The notes: generated from the letters alone by a model not told the origin. A stretch of DNA of 64,000 bases from Ophiosphaerella korrae (GCA_028456385.1 JALNQF010000078.1:1-64000); one strand, 5' to 3'. Shown: positions 1 through 12,868, counted from the first letter of the stretch. Made by a program: numbers and translations.

Positions 1-2008
1 TTAACTAATTAAGTAGATAACAAATATACTATAAAAATTAGGTAATATAATCTCTACTAGCCTACTAAACACTAGATGAAATAAAAATTGAATTTTATAC
101 GCTAATAAAAAAGTTCTATTAGGTTGAATTTTACGAAAAAAAAGTCCTCTAAACAGTTCAAATCCTAGCTTGTATTTGCTTAGTAATTAAAATTTGTAGT
201 ATACTAAAATAAAGTCCTAGATATTTTCTTTAAGATTTATGTTCGCTTATATTTTTAGCTATTATATTCGTAGAGTTATTACTAGTTGAAAACTATAACT
301 TTTTTTAGGCTTTTTTTTCGTGTCACCTTACTGTAGCTATAATAATATAAGGTAGTAGTAGACTATACTAATAAGTTCTAAAGCTACGCTATATAAATAG
401 AATCGAATAATAAGTTATTAATAAAGATATTTTAATAGAAACTTAAAAGTAATATTTAAGGTAAGCTAATATATAGTAGAGCTATAATTAAGACGTTAGA
501 GAACTTAATAGAGAAAGTAATTTAAGTTAATAACTATATATATAAATATATAGTAGAAGCTAAGAATATAAGTGTACTATATATAGAAAGTAATAAGTAT
601 AAACCTAAGTATAAGTACTAACGTAAATATAAAAATAACTAAGTTTAGAGTAGCTATAGATACTTTAAGCTAGATAAAATATACATTAATAATATAAACT
701 TAAAAAAATAAGAATACTATTACTATAAAGACCTTAAGAGAGTAGAAGCTAAAAATACTATAAGTATAGTAAAATAAAGTACTTAGTAAAGAATTACTAA
801 GTAAAGAATAAGATTATATAATAAATTAATATACTTAAGAGGTAAGATAATAATAGAGAAGAAGAATAGAAAGTAATCTTTAAAAGAAGCTAAGAGAAGA
901 GAGATTATAAGACTATAAACCTCTAGTAGTAAGATATATATAAGAGATATAACTACTATAAGATTACTATAAAGCTAACTAACTTTATAATAAATAATAA
1001 AGTAAAAGCTATAAATATACTACTAGGAGTATAAAGCTATATAAAGAGGTATTAGCTAAAGTAGAAGTAAGCTAAGATAGATACTTTAGAATACCTTTAG
1101 CTATACTAAAGAAGAGTAGGGTATAGGTGTAAGACAACGCTATATCTAAGAAAGCGAGTATATATAGCCTAGGGTAAGAATAAGAAAAAAAACTAAGAGC
1201 TAAAGACTTCTAAATATAAAATAGTACTTAGAATACTAAAGCTAAAGTAAGAAGATACTAAAGTATAAGATAAATTTATAAAAGAAATCTAGAGACTAGT
1301 AGATAGCTACTACTTAGTAAAAAAATAGTAAGATAAAGAATACTAGATATATAAAGTAAAGTAAACCTAGTAATATAAATTATTATATACTAATAATAAT
1401 TAGGTACTAATTATTATAGATCTAGTATTAATATAAGAACTATAATACTAGCTACACTTATATAACCTAAACTATCTACTACTATTATAGATAGGATATT
1501 ACTATAATAACTACTTTACCTACTACTCTAATAAGATAAGATCTAGATATTTCTTTTATAAGAGATCTAGATATAAATAGAACTAAGAAGAGTATATAAA
1601 CGTAAGATATAAATAATACCTATAAGATAAGTAGAAAGCTAAGTACTTTTTAGGTAAGACTAAAGAAGATATAAATATAAGTAAAATACTTATAAATAAC
1701 TAATTAATTAATCTAATCTAGTAAACTTATATACTAAAGAAGTATAAACAATATAGAAAGATTATAATACTCTAAGGATTTTAGTAAAAGATAAATAAAG
1801 ATTATAAGATTAAGTTTTTTTTAAGTAAATAGCTAATAGTAGATATATATCTAGAAGCTATAATACTATTAACACTAAAAGACTTATTAAACTCTTAGTA
1901 AAGATAAAGAGAGAAGAAATAAAAGTATTAGTAGATTTAGGATTATTTATAAACCTAATTATACCTAAAGTAGTAGAATAAGTAAGACTCTAACTATAAG
2001 TAAAGAAG
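1..2008 (+). mobile_element. Gypsy-like gag-pol fragment, left half, RIP-mutated
   Basis: Very AT-rich sequence with stops in every frame. On the plus strand, about 1915-2008 still reads as a retropepsin core: a V-L-V-D-x-G segment, then a hydrophobic stretch and I-P-K-V-V-E, the pattern of Gypsy-type gag-pol proteases. CAG/CAA codons appear as TAG/TAA, as RIP predicts. The region upstream (roughly 420-1900) is rich in Lys, Tyr and Asn codons and is probably the decayed gag. The fragment ends exactly at the 5-bp target site of the Copia element, and its reading frame resumes at 8298 when the Copia element and one target copy are removed. The 5' end lies outside the window or is lost. The Gypsy assignment rests on the protease pattern only; no reverse transcriptase was found. 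Confidence 0.6.
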
Positions 2009-2554
2009 TGTTAGATTTAAAAGAGGTTATAGTAATTTAATAAAAAGGCTTTTTTATAACAGCTATATAAGGGCCTTATTTAAGAGGGATACTAAGGCTT
2101 TTAGAAAAGCCCTTTTTTAGTTAGTTACTTATAACTTAAAAGTAATAAGTATAAACTAAGTAGATTTCTTCTTTTATCTCTAGCCCTGCGCTCTATTTAT
2201 ATATCTGCGATGTAGTAGTCTTAGCTAGGTCTCTTGAGATAGTAGCGAGCTAAATCCTTAATACTCCTTCTATTAAGGTGCTAGTTTCTTTATTATATTA
2301 GTTGTACTAATATAGTCTATCTCTTTGTATATAAGATTCTTTATTTAATTCCTTTGTTTATAAAGGTTAAGGCTGCAATCCTTTTAGCTATAGTAGGGTT
2401 AGTAGCTTAGTAATTGTTACGCCTGTGCGCTAAGCTAATTAGATTGCAGTACTAGCTTAAGCAAGCTAATTAATAGATTCTAGGTACACTTAGAATCTGT
2501 TGCGCCTCTCTACGTATATACTATCGAGTATCTAATTATATAACTTATCTAATA
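2009..2554 (-). repeat. Copia LTR (3' LTR of the minus-strand element)
   Basis: A 546-bp copy matching 7752-8297 along its whole length with scattered, almost exclusively transition differences (C/T, G/A). It begins TGTTAGAT, and its right edge is RIP-altered to TA where the partner has CA. Equal length and flanking AGAAG duplications show both LTRs derive from one insertion. Confidence 0.9.
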
Positions 2555-5500
2555 TACCCCTTTAGGTTAGTAACTTATTAGTAAGCTAGATATTTATAAG
2601 ATAAGTGTAAGATTTTTAAGGTAGTCTTAGATTTTATCTAGAGGTGCTTTAGTTATTATTTAGTGTTCTATTACTTCTATTAGTCTAAGCTATTTTAAGA
2701 AGCTTTTTTATTTATTTACTAGTAAGACTTTTATAAAGCTATCTACTATTATCTCTATTAATAGAGTATATTCTACTTTAATTTAGCTAGTAGAGACCTC
2801 TTGTCTTAGCTAATAATTATAGATATTAACGTACTAAAGCTTAGTTTGTAGCTTAGCTAGTTCTTTAGTAACAAGCTAGATTATTTAAGTATTATTGTAC
2901 TAGATTATAATATAGTTTGTAGAGAGCTTAACGTATAGTTTGTTAAGAAGTTTTAATATAAAGATTACTTCTTTTACTACTTATAATAGGGCTAGCAACT
3001 TAGCTTTAGTTATAGAGGTAGTAACTATATCTTACTTATTTACTCTCTATATAATAAGCCTGTTAAAAAGTTTAATTATATAGCCTTATAAACTTTTTTA
3101 GTCTATAGTATTATTAGTAAAGAAAGTATTACTAGTAACTTGTAATAAGTTGCCTCTACCTAGCTAGAGTACCCTTAATCTTGTATAAGAAAGGTATATA
3201 AGTACTTAATTAGTAGCTTTGTAGTAAGTAGTGCTTAGGTTTATAAGAAAATAAGCTAGTTACGATATTACGAAAGCTATATCTAGCTAAGTAGTTATAG
3301 TAGTAAATAGAAGTAAACTAATTTTGCGTTAGTATTTGTTAATCTTAGATAGTATTGCTAAACTAGTATAGGCCTTAAGTTTAGTAGCAGCTATAGGTAT
3401 ATTATAATAGACGTGTAGTTTATCTATAAGCTAACTTATCTTGTTAATATATACTACCTATAGTAGTTAAATTATACGTTGCTCTCTATCTTAAATTACT
3501 TTAACACTAAGAAACTATTAGAGATCTATTCCTCTAGTAATAGTATACTTCTCTTTTAGAAGATTAGTTACTTACTATACTTTCTTAGTCTTCTACTTGT
3601 TATATACGATAATAATATTATCTACGTAGAAGAAGATAATAATTCTATCTTTAACTATATAGTATAGTTTATATAGTACTATTTAAAAGCCTATAGCTTT
3701 AAGTATAGCTATAAATTCTCTCTACTATAGGAGAGGTAAGATCTAGAGACTATATAGGGCCTTTTAGACTCTAAAGATTATACCTTTCTTTTAGTATCTC
3801 TTTAGTATTCTTATATAGATCTCTTAGTCTATTACTATATAAATAAAGGCGTTAGTTACGTTGTACTATTTTAGTTTAAGATTATATTTAGTAGTAATAG
3901 CTATAAGTATCTAAAAGGATTAGCTAGCTAGTGTTATAGCGTAAGTTTCTTGTACTATAACGTTTTGTTGCTAGTCTCCTCGCACTACAAGTTAAGCTTT
4001 GTATTTAATAAATTAATAATATTTATTAAGCTTGTACGTATATACCTATATATAGTCTAGTATCTACTAGCTAGAACACTAGATAGGTTTAGCTAGTACT
4101 TTAGTCTATAATTTTATCTAGCAATAGCTAGTTAGGTAAGATAGCTTAGCTTCTTTAAATAACTCGCCTATTAGATAGCTTTCTAGGTTTGTTTAGTATA
4201 AGGGTAGCGATAGAAGTTAATTATAGTAGAGCTTTAGTCCTTTTGCAAGTATCTTCTTTATCTTAGCTTTGTCTACAAGTTCTCTTTAGTATTTTTTAAG
4301 GTTACCTACTTAGGTACTAGCTATAAAGGCTGCTACTTATAGTATAGTTTTAGATAAGCTATATCTATCGTGTACTATTAACTCTAGTTAGTCTCTAGTT
4401 ATTAAATAGGCTAGTATTGCTACTAGAGGTAGAGATAGTAGAGGAGTTAGATAGTAGTCTATAATCTTTCTTCTATAGTAGTAGCTAAGTAGATCTTCTT
4501 TATTATTTATAAATATATCTAACTTAGTATTATCTTTATAGAAGGACTCTGTTTCTAGCTCGTGTACTAGTGCTAGGAGCTTAATTGTTTTAATATAGGT
4601 AGCGATCTCTTCTAGTATTTAATATATAAGGTTATCTATTAGATCTTCTATTTTACTATTAAAGATTGTTTACTTGTTAAAGATTATATCTTATATACTT
4701 ATTACCTTAGCTATAGATAGTACTTAGATCTAGTAGATATTTAATAACTAGTATCTTATAAAGTAGCTAATCTATACTTTTAGATCTAAACGTTGTAGCC
4801 TTAATTTACTACGCTACGTATTATTAGTTATTGTAAAGGCTTTGCACCTATATACTTTTAAGTAGGCTAAGTTTAGCTTTCTTATTAATACTATAATTCT
4901 TTAATTCTTAGTAACTTTTGTAAAGAATACTTTATATAGTATCTTCTAGTTATTTAAGTAACTTAGCGTTTAATTATATAGGTAGACTCTAGCCTATATA
5001 ATTTTAGGCTAAAGCTCTTATAGTAGATTTACGTTAAGTTATATAGTACGTAACTTTTCTTTATTAATTCTTCTAGCTTACTTAGCTCCTCTATTTTAGG
5101 CTTAAGTATCTAGAGCTAAAGGTTTAATAGTAATACCTTGTAAGTTTAACTAGCGCTAGACCTCTAGTTTTACTATTGTAATCTTGTTATTAGCTTTAAT
5201 TACCTTAACTAAGATACTATACTAATTCTTTAAGAAGAGAGTTAAGTTTAATAGTATCTTAATAATTAATTTAGCTAACTAGTTATTAGTAAAGTAGAAG
5301 TCCTACTATAGTTTTAAGTACTTATTAGTAACGAGTATCTAGCTTTTTTCTTTAGTAACGCTTTATACTTTATATAAGTAGAAGTTAATAGAGAGTCTTT
5401 CTTTTAGTCTTTTGTAACTAATTCTTAGTATATAGCTAATTTACTACTTTATCTTAGCTTTACTATATATATTATACTAGACTATAGATACTTCTTTTAT

Positions 5501-7551
5501 ACGCACCCCTTAAGCTTACTAGATAAGGTGTTTAATTATAGCTAGTCCTAGATAGCTAAGTCTCTTGTACTATAGTAGTACTAGTACTCTAATAGTCTAA
5601 GGTTTATAGGTATAGTGCGCTGCTTAGTATATAAGATTGTATAGTAAATAATACTTAAGTACCTATTAACTATAGATCTTAGTAAGGTATCTAATTATTT
5701 ATCTATTAGGCTTATTTAGAGTTATTAGCTTAGATTAAGTGTTCTACTATATTCCTCTCTACTAGAGTAGCTAGAAAGAGACTAGGTTGTAAAAGATGTC
5801 TAGGTATATAGCTACGTTATGTAGAACTAGTTTATTTTCTATTAACTAGTTTTTTAGCGTAAGGGTAAGAGATCTATATCCTTTTACTTATATCTTTAAC
5901 TTGCCTACCTATATATAATTATTTAGCCTTAATAGATAATAGTTATATACACGAGTTAGGTTATTTATAATATAGTAGGTTAAACTAGAGTCTAGGATAA
6001 AGGAATTCTAGAGATAGTAGGTATTATAGGTATTCTTTGTAGTTTTAGTAACAAAAGTGCTCTTAATACTTAATATTTACTAGCCTTCTAGTTAATCTTC
6101 TTTATAGATTTTAGTAATCTAAGGTAACTTAGCGTATAGTTCTATATAAGGCTTTATTTAATACTTTAACTATCCTCTTATTAGTCTTTATAAAGTTGTA
6201 TTATACTTACATTTATAATTAATAAGCTCTTTTAGAGTTTTACTTAGAGTCTACTAATCTAGTACTTTGTTAAGATTAATATAGTAGTAATTACTAAGTT
6301 TATAAGGTCTTTTATAAGCTAGGTATTATTTACTTATAGCTCTTTAACTTATTATTTAGTTAACGTTAGTATTACTACTACGTATATATTAATTACAAGG
6401 TCTACCCTATTTATTAAGTAGTGCGCTATCTATAAGAGAGGTGTCCCTAGTCTTACTCTAGGTAGTATTACTACTAGTAGTATAAGGTAAAGTATTATCT
6501 ACTATAAAAGTAGCTTTACGCCTCTTTATATTTAGGGGATAGTGTACTATTATATACTTATAGTAGCGTTTTATTATCTCTCTCTAGTTTATACTAGGTA
6601 ATAGCTTTCTATTATCTTAAAAGGTTATAGACTAAATTAGTACTACGTGTTTAATAGCTACTAAAAAGTCTTAAGTAATTATATTAATTTATAGTAACTC
6701 TACTACTTAATACGTTTTAGCCTTAGTAGTAGTATAGTTATACTTAGCTATCTATATATCCTAATTTACTAGGCTTCTTATAGGCTTAAGTAATTTAAGG
6801 TATCTATTACGTGTACGCTCTTACTTAATATACTCGTTTACGCTAATAGTTTGCTTTAGGTTTAATAGCTACTAACGTAGAGATTAGTTTAGTAGGTAGT
6901 ACGTTTGTAGTAGATATAGCGAGACTAAGAATTAGATAAATATTACGATATACTAGAGACTTAACTACTCTTTTTTGTACTCGTGTTAGTCGCTATAGTA
7001 TTACTTAGCTAATATTTTATAGTATTTAAGGTCTTCTTTAAAAGCTTTATAACTAGTAGCTAAGAGTTTAGACTACTACGTAGGAGTCTCGATACTTAAT
7101 ACTAGAGTGTAGTTAGCTATTACTAGAGCTCTAATTAGTTCTAGTCTCTAAATTAGCTAGGTAGAGGATTTTAGGTTAATCTTATCCTAAATGTTATATA
7201 CTACGTATCTAGATTGTAGTTAAATTATCTATATAGTATAATCTTTATTAGTCCTTAATGTTATAGTTAGATTGCGTTAGGTTATACTAGCTATCTTGTT
7301 TTAGCTTTAAGTTACAAGAGAGTAGGAGATTATTACTTTTTAGAGTGCGCTTTAGTTAAGGCTAAGTATAGTGCTTAGCTTAATTTAAGAGTTATTAGAG
7401 GGCTATTAGAAGGTAGGAGATTTGCGCCCTTTTTAAAGATACTTGTAGTACTGCTAGAGAGTAAGAGAATAGCACTTTTTGCTAACGCGCTTAGGGCTAC
7501 TAGAGGGTAAGAGATTAGTACTTTTTGCTAATACTCTTTATAGTGCTTAGC

Positions 7552-7695
7552 TTAATACTTAGCTTAATACTTAAATTAATGCTTAAGTTAATACTCGAGT
7601 TAATGCTCGAGTTAATACTTAAGTTAATACTTAAGTTAATACTTAAGTTAATGCTTAAGTTAATGCTCGAGTTAATACTTAAGTTAATACTCGAG
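7552..7695. repeat. 12-bp tandem repeat, 12 units, with graded RIP states
   Basis: Twelve consecutive 12-bp units of the form TTAAT(A/G)CT(TA/CG)AG lie just inside the 5' LTR of the minus-strand Copia element, in its leader or gag start. Units differ only by transitions: CTCGAG versus CTTAAG and ATGCT versus ATACT, as expected if C-to-T changes hit either strand of an originally uniform array. On the minus strand every unit is four codons, so the array could have encoded a tetrapeptide repeat. Confidence 0.85.
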
Positions 7696-7751
7696 TTAAT
7701 ATAGGTAGATACTAGTTTGCTTAACTTAGTTAAGGTAGTAAGACTCTTAAT

Positions 7752-8297
7752 TATTAGATTTAAAGGAGGTTATAGTAATTTAATAAAAAGGCTTTTTTGT
7801 AATAGCTATATAAGGGCCTTATTTAAGAGAGATACTAAGGCTTTTAGAAAAGCCTTTTTTTAGTTAGTTACTTATAACTTAAAAGTAATAAGTATAAACT
7901 AAGTAGATTCCTTCTTCTATCTCTAGCCCTGCGCTCTATTTATGTATCTACGATGTAGTAGTCTTAGCTAAGTCTCTCGAGATAGTAGCAAGCTAGATCT
8001 TTAATACTCTTTCTATTAAGGTGCTAGTTTCTTTATTATATTAGTTGTACTAACGTAGTCTATCTCCTTGTATATAAGATTCTTTATTTAATTCCTTTAT
8101 TTGTAAAGGTCGAGGCTGCGATCCTTTTAGCTATAGCGGGGTTAGTAGCTTAGCGATTATTACGCCCGTGCGCTAAGCTAATTAGATCGTAGTACTAGCT
8201 TAAGCGAGCTAATTAATAGATTCTAGGTATACCTAGAATCTATTGCGCCTCTCTACGTATATGCTATCGAGCATCTAATTATGTAACTTATCTAACA
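7752..8297 (-). repeat. Copia LTR (5' LTR of the minus-strand element)
   Basis: Partner of 2009-2554, 546 bp. It retains slightly more GC (for example intact CA at the right edge and CGAGG where the other copy has TAAGG), so it is the less mutated copy. It is followed directly by the AGAAG target duplication at 8298-8302. Confidence 0.9.
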
Positions 8298-9460
8298 AGA
8301 AGATACTATATCTAATCTATATTGTAAATAGATAGCTAATACTAAGAAACTTAATAGTTAGTAATAAAGTAACTATAGAGATTATTATTTAAGGATATAG
8401 TATAAGGATTACTCTAAATATATATAAAGTAGACTTTATATAAGATAACTTAATAAAGTAGTTTTAATAATTAACTAAAAAGAGTAAATAGTAGATAAAG
8501 CTATCTAAGTAAGTACTAGGTATATATACCTAGTAGCTTACTAAGCGCTAACTAAAAGTAGAAAGGTAGTTAACTATTAGTAAGTTTATAATATTAGTAA
8601 GTTCGTAATATTAGTAAGTTTATAATATTAGTAAGTTGTAAACTTACTAATATTAGTACGAAAATAAGAGATATAAGGAATAACTCCTTTACAAGAAGAT
8701 ACTTATTTTAGATAGCTATAGTAGCTATATTAATATTAAATTCTTATAGACCTATAAGTAGAATAAAGTTTAGCTTCTATTTCTACTTACTTATTTTTTA
8801 TATATCTTATAGCTTCTAGACCTCTTAGTCTTCTTAGTTATAAAGAGGTTCTATAGATAGTAGATCTAAGTACTATCTTACCTTAATAATATAGTACTTA
8901 TTAAGAAAGAGCGCTTTATTATATCTTACTATAAAGCTTAAAAGGCTACTATTACTAAGAGAATTATATAAGTAAGATAGGCTACTATAAGTATCTATCT
9001 ATTAAATATTAACTAGGTAGTTAACTTATCTTAAGTAACCTAAAGACCTATTATACTACTACGTCTAAATTAGCTTTAACTTATTAAAAGCTACTTCTCT
9101 ACTTTTTATAGTCTTTATAATCTTTTTATAGCTTAAAGAAAGCTTTATAAAAATAAGAGTATTAGTTATAAAGCTTACTAGCTCTTTAAAGAAGTAGGTA
9201 AAGTACTTATAGTAGTAAATATACGCGTAGTAGTATTTAAAGTAGAGAATAAAAGACTTTATAGTTAACTTAAGGCTTTTAAGCTTCTATAGCTATAAAA
9301 GAAAGTTTATATAGACCTAAATTAACGTTTTATAGATATAGAGATAATTATAGTAGCTATATAAGCTTCTACTCTTTTAGAGTTATAAAATAATAGTAAA
9401 GTAGTAGAGAGAGAAGTAGGAAGAGTAGTAACTAAAGTAGTAGCTAGAACTCTCTAGTCT
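8298..9460 (+). mobile_element. Gypsy-like fragment, right half, plus unidentified RIP-mutated repeat
   Basis: Immediately after the Copia element the interrupted protease frame continues on the plus strand for about 190 bp (segments V-N-R-x-L-I-L-R-N and V-D-F-I-x-D-N-L can be read). The stretch 8650-9450 is AT-rich, stop-filled and not assigned; it might be another element's gag. Base composition changes abruptly near 9450-9465, where CpA/TpG-containing normal sequence resumes, marking the edge of the RIP block. No reverse transcriptase or LTR for this older element is visible, so it is truncated. Confidence 0.5.
8576..8651. repeat. 17-bp tandem repeat ending in a perfect hairpin
   Basis: Three 17-bp units beginning ATTAGTAAGTT (8576-8592, 8593-8609, 8610-8626) are followed by a fourth copy that turns into a palindrome at 8627-8651, with 11-bp perfect arms around a 3-nt loop. 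It may mark the terminus of an unidentified element inside the RIP block. Confidence 0.75.
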
Positions 9461-9710
9461 ATGTGTACAGAGTAGCAATTGTAACTAGGTTGAGTGAATA
9501 AATATGATTTTCAGATAGGTGGCCAATTTCTGAGGGGTGGCTCGAAACCCCGGGTGGCTCGGAACCCTGTCGGCTAGCTTACTCAATCCATATATTTCAA
9601 TTCATCTCACCGACTGCGGGTCACCACCTGCCTCCTACTTCTACGTGCATCCTAGTATGCCACAATATATCTAGTGATAACCCTAAGAGTAATATTCTCA
9701 TTTTTTCATT

Positions 9711-12700
9711 ATGGATGACGATATATTCTTGAAATGGAGGGATCAGAGCGATTCCCATCTGTTGTGGGTCAAAGGCGATACTGGGAAAGGCAGGACAATG
9801 ATGATGATGGGTTTGGCTGATGAGCCCAGCCCTAGGCCAGCTACTCAGCTATCTTTATTAGCCTATTTCTTTTGCCAGGGCACCTATCCAGAGCTGAACA
9901 ATACAGCTTCTGTTCTCTGACGCCTCATATTCATGCTTGTATCGCAAAGCGATGGCCTTGTGAAACACGCGCAAAAGCCCTATTTGCTCATCGGCAAGGA
10001 AACCTTTTCAGGATCAAATTCGCCATACACGCTACGGAACATTCTATCAGGTATTTTGAAGGATTCCGACTTACCAGATACATACCTTCTGGTTGACGCA
10101 CTTTATGAGTGCACATCTAACACGAATGAACTCCTTTCGATCATACCAGGCAATGGACTTACTAGCCGAAATAATTTCAAATAGCTAGTAACGAGCCACA
10201 ATTTACCCGCCATCTAACGAAAGCTATCCCGGATGCCTTCGGTGTCGAAATTAGTCTCGAAGTTCACGCAGAATATGTTTCGAAATCGCTAGGCGAGTTC
10301 ATTGACTCAACGAAATGGCATAACGATGAGGAAACTGCCCCGGGCGTGAAAAAGCCGCTTCAAGGAAAGCCCGAAGGCACATTTTATGGGTATCGTTGAT
10401 GTGTAAAGAGTAAAGGGAGTTGGAGTTCTTAGACCTCATACCCGAAGCTTTGAAAGATATGCCGATTATATGGTCAGATGATGCGCAAATTATTGTCCCA
10501 AAGAGATCGAACAAGACAGCTCTGTATAAAGATCCTACAATCAGTGACCCTTGCCCATCGGCCGCTGCGGCTTGAGGAGCTCTCTGTATTAGCTGGACTC
10601 CCTTTCGGCCAATTCAGCAAAACGGAGGTTACCAATAGCATATACCATTGCGGTTCATTTCTTAGAGCCTATGAAGGTGTTATTTCATTCATCCACTTAT
10701 CCGTCAAAGACTTCTTTATTGAAGAAAATAGAGATGAAATTTTCAGTCATGGAATCCCAGTTGCAAACAATGCGATAACACACCGGCTGCTAGATGCCCA
10801 GTTACAGAGCGGATTGCGTAAGTGTATGTGCAAATTACAAGATCTAGGGGCGAAGTTACACGAAGCTGCAGCTTGTGTCAAAGACAGTTGTCTTCGGCAA
10901 ATCGGGTATGCATGCGAACACTGGGTCAGCCACCTGGAAAGCCATACAAATGATCCTGTCCATTTTCATTCATATATTGAAAAAGTATCTACCCTATTCA
11001 AGAAGCACTTATTACACTAGATTGAAGCAATGAGTTAGCTCAAGAAAGTACCAGGGGCTATCGTGGGACTGAGAGACCTACAGTCTTTGCTAAATGTGAG
11101 TCAAAGGCAAATCTATGCATGATTTTGAGCTGACTTGGGATAGATACCTGATACTAGTAGCACATACGAAGTAGTACATGATGCGCTCCGCTTTACAATG
11201 TCGATCTCGCCAGGTATACAAGAGGCGCCACTACTTTATTCCGGTGTATTGGTATTTTGGCCTGGAAAAAGTATATTGAAGCAAAACTATGCTCAAGTGA
11301 TATCAGAATGGATCAAAGTCTGGACAAAGCTAGACGACAACTGGGGGCCTCTGTTACGGACATTCGATCTGCGCGATGGTTATGCAAATCGCGCTTATTT
11401 TTCTACGAATGGAGCACTAGTTGCATCAGTTTCAGAGGCGGTAATACGATTGTGAGACGCAGTAACTGGACAAGCCCTGCGTCCATTGAAAAATTCGGCA
11501 AATCGTAGTTCTCGCCAGCTGTAGATCGGCTAGTAGAAATTCCATACAGGAGAACTATTCCACACCTTAAAAACCTGCAATTAGAAACTCAGGCATCACA
11601 GTCACTTACGGCTATTTCAATGCGGGTTGGCTTCCCGGGGGGGGGGGGGGGGGGAATTCAAGAGATGATGTTGTGGCTTTCTCTCTCAATGGAAATCTGT
11701 TAGTATCGACTCCAAGAAGCAACAAATTATTGCCATGGGGTATCAATTATAATGATCAGTCATGGCATACATTTCAAGGTCATACAAATTTAATCAAACA
11801 TATGGTTTTCTCACCAAGGGAAGATCTGGTATGAACGATTGCAAATGATAATAACTACAATTAGTGTATGGAACATAAAGACAAAACGGAAGCCACTGTC
11901 ACTCAAAGGCCATACGCAGATATTCTCAGGCGTAGCCATTTCGCCGACAGGAGATCTGCTAGTGTCCCCTTTAAATGGTGAAATTGTCCATGTGTGGGGT
12001 ACAAAGATCTGGCAACATCTGTACGCATTGGAAGACTCTGAAAATGTGCCCGGATCCACCGAACTAAAATCCTTAGAGTTTTCATCAGTAGGAGGTCTAC
12101 TAATATCGCTTTACCGCAATAAAGCGTATGTGTGGAGCACACAAGCTAGGGATCTATCCCATGAACTTGATTTCGGTGACTGGTCATGACGTTGTGTTTT
12201 CCCTAATAAGCGATCAACTAGCATTTTCTGATCTTGAAGTTGTACAAATATGGGATGTGAACAAGGAACAAGCGCCACAGATATCTAAAACTGCTGGCTT
12301 TGTATTTAGCATGCAATTTTCACAAAACAGTAACCTATTGGTATCATTCTCGCAAGACCTAGAAGGGATTAGATTATGGGATGCATAAACCATAAAATGT
12401 ACGCAATTATTGTGCATGATCGGAGGTTGACGCCGCCTCATCTTCGCAATAGGTCGAACCCATTTTGTGCTAGGCTAGTTATTCGGTCGCAGAAAAACAC
12501 GAAACAGGCTGCTGGAGTTTAACTTTATGGAGGAGGCCTACGCATTTAACTTTTCACAATTAGGGGATCAAATAATTGTCTATTTCAGTGAAGAGATACA
12601 AATATGGGACGTCAAAGCAAGTGTTATGTTATATATGTTTGAGCATAGTTGTGAGTACGTGGCTATATATTTATCTTTATTCGGCTACCTTGCGGTCGCC

Positions 12701-12868
12701 TTGAGGAACGTAGTGAGTATTTTTGATGAAGATAACTGGAAGCAGCTTTGTAAACTTAGAGGTGGGTGCTCCGGGAGCAGGTCAATGTCGCATATTCGGG
12801 TCCCCTCCCTGCCCAATCACCTGGCCTTCATCTTAGTGGCTCAGACGCGGCCTCAGCTTCTCGTATGA
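9711..12868 (+). pseudogene. Decayed NACHT-WD40 (NLR-type, HET-E-like) gene
   Basis: Fragments in shifting frames keep the order of a fungal NWD protein. They are: an N-terminal W-x-x-x-S-D-S-H-L-L-W-V-K-G-D-T-G-K-G-R-T P-loop (9711-9920); a Walker-B-like L-L-V-D-A-L-Y-E-C (9933-10184) where the family normally has D-A-L-D-E-C; the post-NACHT segment with R-P-L-R-L-E-E-L, C-G-S-F-L and F-I-H-L-S-V-K-D-F (10478-11020); then WD40-like repeats ending V-W, I-W-D or L-W-D-A (11198-12868). Frameshifts join 9920/9933 and 10184/10300, stops lie just after 11020, and an 18-G run interrupts the WD40 part. The N-terminal effector domain is absent. Such proteins act in heterokaryon incompatibility and fungal innate immunity; this copy cannot make a full protein. 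Confidence 0.8.
11637..11654 (+). repeat. 18-bp poly-G run inside the NLR pseudogene
   Basis: Eighteen consecutive Gs follow CTTCCC. The run falls between WD40 fragments, disrupts the frame and may be polymorphic or an assembly weak spot. Confidence 0.9.

Larger units (their letters stand above)
2009..8297 (-). mobile_element. Ty1/Copia LTR retrotransposon, full length, RIP-inactivated
   Basis: Two 546-bp direct LTRs (2009-2554 and 7752-8297) bound the element. AGAAG is present immediately outside both ends (2004-2008 and 8298-8302), a 5-bp target duplication. LTR ends fit TG...CA once RIP changes are allowed (TG/TA at the left edges, TA/CA at the right edges). On the minus strand the protease core (L-D-S, then T-Y-Y-I) reads at about 5942-6001. 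Further on, the Copia reverse transcriptase signatures K-A-L-Y-S-L (about 3690-3765) and F-Y-V-D-N-I-I-I-V-Y (about 3600-3632) appear; the N is a GAT to AAT change of the usual Y-V-D-D. The order PR then RT on the minus strand fixes orientation and family. The bases just inside LTR1 read AAAGGGG on the minus strand, a fair polypurine tract. Stops throughout mean it is dead. Confidence 0.88.

Noticed and set aside
7552..8651. Regular repeats that could suggest a CRISPR-like array
   Set aside because: Units are 12 or 17 bp without unique spacers, lie in a eukaryotic RIP block, and fit element-internal tandem repeats.
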